Shown here: in pieces, positions 41,001-41,959 of the stretch
Numbering within the stretch: position 1 is the stretch's first letter
Layout: each line of letters opens with the position of its first letter
Virus record (IMG/VR): IMGVR_UViG_3300047562_000455
Coordinates: 1 to 41,959 of that record
Reading direction: 5' to 3' (one strand)
Origin: a virus
DNA length: 41,959 nt
The notes under the pieces: model-generated
The model's input: the letters and a program-made list of their open reading frames with translations, nothing else
The model's database searches: none
Told to the model about the DNA's origin: nothing
Translations under genes and position numbers: made by a program

Positions 41001-41352
41001 GACCTTGTATACCCTGCGCGCCAGTTGTACCTTGTGCGCCATCAGTTAGAATAGCTGAAATTGTTATGGAATCATTAAGGGCGTCACCTGTAATTTGAAT
41101 ATTATTACCAGGTAAAAGATTAAGAACATCTCCCGAAGTATCTGCAACAATAAGAGTTCCTGCTGCATTAACTGTTCCAAATGCATCAGCTTGAGGAGGC
41201 AAATCAGATACGAATGATTTGATTGTACCTGTGTTACTCTTATAATACAGTTTACCATCAGCATAGTTAATAGCCAACTCGCCGTTTGCAAGTGAAGTTG
41301 GCTCTGAACCAGGTATTGCTGATTTTTTAAGAGTTATTACTGTGTTAGACAT
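38005..41352 (-). CDS. Collagen-like giant tail fibre protein
   Basis: A 1115-residue protein. Residues 1-104 form a virion-fibre head containing [20 protein letters not shown], a common start of marine T4-like fibre proteins. Two long Gly-X-Y blocks follow (about 105-388 and 607-1052), mostly [12 protein letters not shown] and GST triplets, with very little proline. A central globular part (about 389-606) contains [54 protein letters not shown] and a helical AYDKANSVQ spacer. The C-terminal tip (about 1053-1115) is beta-rich. The collagen blocks should form trimeric rods. DNA repeats make length change by recombination likely. Confidence 0.9.
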   Translation of the reverse strand: MSNTVITLKKSAIPGSEPTSLANGELAINYADGKLYYKSNTGTIKSFVSDLPPQADAFGTVNAAGTLIVADTSGDVLNLLPGNNIQITGDALNDSITISAILTDGAQGTTGAQGIQGPQGTTGTQGATGTQGATGTQGTQGVQGTTGSQGTTGTQGATGTQGTTGDTGSQGITGSTGSQGTTGSQGSTGTTGSQGATGSTGSQGATGTQGTTGSTGSQGTTGSTGSQGTTGSQGTTGTQGTTGSQGTTGSQGTTGSQGTTGSQGTTGSTGSQGTTGSTGSQGTTGSQGSTGTTGSQGTTGSTGSQGTTGSQGTTGSTGSQGTTGSQGTTGTQGTTGSQGTTGSQGTTGSQGTTGSQGTTGSQGITGSQGVTGSQGTQGTQGPIGPSTQINSTLVTVNDLVYPVFVTTTGSNQTAQSAPGFTYNPASNTLIIGTTNVVATIVLAYNQANTANSIAANALPKTGGTISGDLSVAGNLTVSGNTTFVNAENLRVSDPLLYLAGNNYSSDIVDIGFIGNYVNATGQNVHTGLYREHEDKMYYLFNGYDAEPANNHIGAFSNNMTLAVLNADVRTSNLTLAGSNTIIWIRAVNETANAAYDKANSVQAIQGIQGITGSQGATGSQGATGTQGATGTQGTTGSTGSQGAVGSQGTTGATGSQGATGSTGSQGTTGATGSQGITGSTGSQGTTGSTGSQGAVGSQGTTGATGSQGTTGSTGSQGAVGSQGTTGATGSQGATGTQGTTGATGSQGTTGTQGATGSQGVQGRQGTTGSQGTTGSQGTTGATGSQGATGSTGSQGTTGSQGTTGATGSQGATGSTGTQGATGTQGTTGSQGTTGSQGTTGSTGATGSQGTTGSTGATGSQGTTGTQGTTGTQGTTGSTGATGSQGTTGTQGTTGSTGATGSQGTTGSTGATGSQGTTGATGSQGTTGATGSTGSQGTTGSQGATGSQGATGSTGATGSQGTTGATGSQGATGTQGATGTQGATGSTGSQGTTGTQGTTGATGSQGATGSTGSQGTTGAQGIQGRQGTTGTQGATGTQGAIGTQGIQGSSGGGYFQGNNGDTGIATGLGDIFRVHTNTLTTNTTIYSGNNALAAGPITVAANRTLTIQANARIAIV
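38200..39540 (-). repeat. Tandem 9-base-phased collagen-coding repeats, second block
   Basis: The DNA repeats short units coding Gly-X-Y triplets, mainly alternating [15 protein letters not shown] with two higher-order forms seen many times: CAGTTGATCCAGTGGTACC and TTGTGATCCAGTTGCACC on the plus strand. The block encodes about residues 607-1052 of the collagen-like protein. Its length is likely to change through slipped pairing or unequal recombination. Confidence 0.85.
40200..41040 (-). repeat. Tandem 9-base-phased collagen-coding repeats, first block
   Basis: A second run of the same Gly-X-Y coding units, about residues 105-388 of the collagen-like fibre, with short exact copies such as TTGTGATCCTGTCGTTCC repeated several times in a row near 40579-40630. 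Near-identical units in both blocks could recombine and delete the central domain. Confidence 0.85.
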
Positions 41353-41840
41353 TAAAAGTCATCTATTAAAATTTCTTTTCTTTTATCTTCAACTTTGTTA
41401 GTTTGTACAGAGTTTTTAATATTTAGTGTCTTTTTAGGAGTTTTACTTACAGTCTCAAATTCTTCAATTTTCAATTTTGTAAGTTTTAACTCTTCATTCA
41501 CAGTAAAAAATTGAGATTTCAAATCATTGTACTGCTTTGTAAGAGTTTCCATATGTGCAACTTTGTTATTTATTGCATGGTATGAATCTTCCCAATACTT
41601 AGCATTCTTTTTCAATTCTTCAACATCAACAGATCGACTTTTTAAACTTGATAGTTCAGAAGAAAGTAAATTGATAGTGTTATCTTTTTCAGCAATTTGA
41701 CTGTTGATAACACTATCTTTTTCACCTAGTAGTTCGTTTGTCACACGCAACTGAGCTTTCAACTGCAATATTGTATTCAAGTTTTCATGTATGATTCCAA
41801 CAGCGGAATCAATGTATGCATTAATATATTTCTCACTCAT
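41352..41840 (-). CDS. Coiled-coil protein upstream of the collagen-like fibre
   Basis: A 162-residue protein dominated by heptad-like coiled coil ([56 protein letters not shown]) and ending in a basic then acidic tail ([18 protein letters not shown]). A GGAG ribosome site lies nine bases before the ATG. Its stop overlaps the fibre start by one base (TAATG). It may be a trimeric linker, an assembly factor or a chaperone for the fibre; I do not recognise a family. Confidence 0.75.
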   Translation of the reverse strand: MSEKYINAYIDSAVGIIHENLNTILQLKAQLRVTNELLGEKDSVINSQIAEKDNTINLLSSELSSLKSRSVDVEELKKNAKYWEDSYHAINNKVAHMETLTKQYNDLKSQFFTVNEELKLTKLKIEEFETVSKTPKKTLNIKNSVQTNKVEDKRKEILIDDF

Positions 41841-41861
41841 AATTTAAACTCCAATAGTGTG

Positions 41862-41959
41862 TTAGAATGTACCGCCGTCTAAATCTCCAAACTGAGGAAT
41901 ACCAGTAGATGATGCTTGCAATACTTGCCCTTCTGTTCCTGCTGATGTTACTTTTAGAC
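41862..41959 (-). CDS. C-terminal end of a virion/fibre protein (partial)
   Basis: A minus-strand frame enters from the window edge and ends at TAA 41862-41864. The last residues read VTSAGTEGQVLQASSTGIPQ and then FGDLDGGTF. The AGTEGQVLQASSTG pattern is a recurrent end of phage fibre-like proteins, so this is most likely another fibre or virion surface protein. The rest lies outside the window. Confidence 0.7.
   Translation of the reverse strand, partial: LKVTSAGTEGQVLQASSTGIPQFGDLDGGTF

Noticed and set aside
1-41959. tRNA genes, insertion sequences, integrase or attachment sites.
   Set aside because: I saw no cloverleaf-like intergenic segment, transposase, integrase or terminal repeat; almost all bases are coding and gaps are under 100 bases.

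Overview
The window is a contiguous piece of an AT-rich, strictly lytic-type T4-like (Straboviridae/Kyanoviridae-like) myovirus genome, on the evidence of a near-complete T4 structural gene series in T4 order, a T4-type late sigma factor (gp55), and six exact TATAAATA late promoters placed just upstream of structural genes. The gene set (gp3 next to uvsY-uvsW, then gp55-gp47, Sm-like small proteins, collagen-like and glycine-rich fibres) resembles marine or freshwater exo-T-even phages such as cyanophages and pelagimyophages more than enterobacterial T4. No photosynthesis gene is present and the host cannot be named; a Gram-negative host is likely.

Layout. Bases 1-5199 (minus strand) hold recombination and late-transcription genes: a partial small gene, gp47, a small gene, gp55, a deoxyribonucleotidase-like protein, two small proteins, UvsW and UvsY. 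Bases 5255-23520 (minus strand) are the morphogenesis block, read from high to low coordinates as gp13, gp14, gp15, gp16, a 58-residue protein, gp17, gp18, gp19, gp20, an ADP-ribosyltransferase-like protein, three or four probable head-core proteins, gp21, gp22, gp23 and a gp3-like protein. Bases 23587-25911 are the only plus-strand genes: a bifunctional heptose kinase/adenylyltransferase (HldE-like), a cupin, and an HldD-like epimerase. Bases 25916-29368 (minus) hold a sulfotransferase, a GT-A glycosyltransferase, a TPR protein fused to a GT9/GT41-like heptosyltransferase domain, and a methyltransferase. Bases 29414-41959 (minus) are an adhesin/fibre region: three seven-bladed RCC1 propellers, two DUF4376-like accessory proteins, an S74 chaperone-ended fibre protein, a MAM-like protein, a glycine-rich discoidin protein, small virion proteins and an 1115-residue collagen-like fibre.

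How it fits together. Late genes are probably read by host RNA polymerase carrying gp55, while uvsY-uvsW have a consensus sigma70-type promoter of their own and can be expressed earlier. A strong terminator after gp23 abuts the late promoter of the next gene. The most unusual content is the combination of ADP-heptose synthesis genes with a TPR-heptosyltransferase-like enzyme next to a proline-poor, threonine/serine-rich collagen-like fibre; I propose, as inference only, a phage-encoded sugar (heptose) decoration system for virion fibres or host surface. The three RCC1 propellers, in which invariant blades carry concentrated variation at a few positions, look like a diversified adhesin set. The ADP-ribosyltransferase-like protein sits where a head-packaged, Alt-like protein would be expected.
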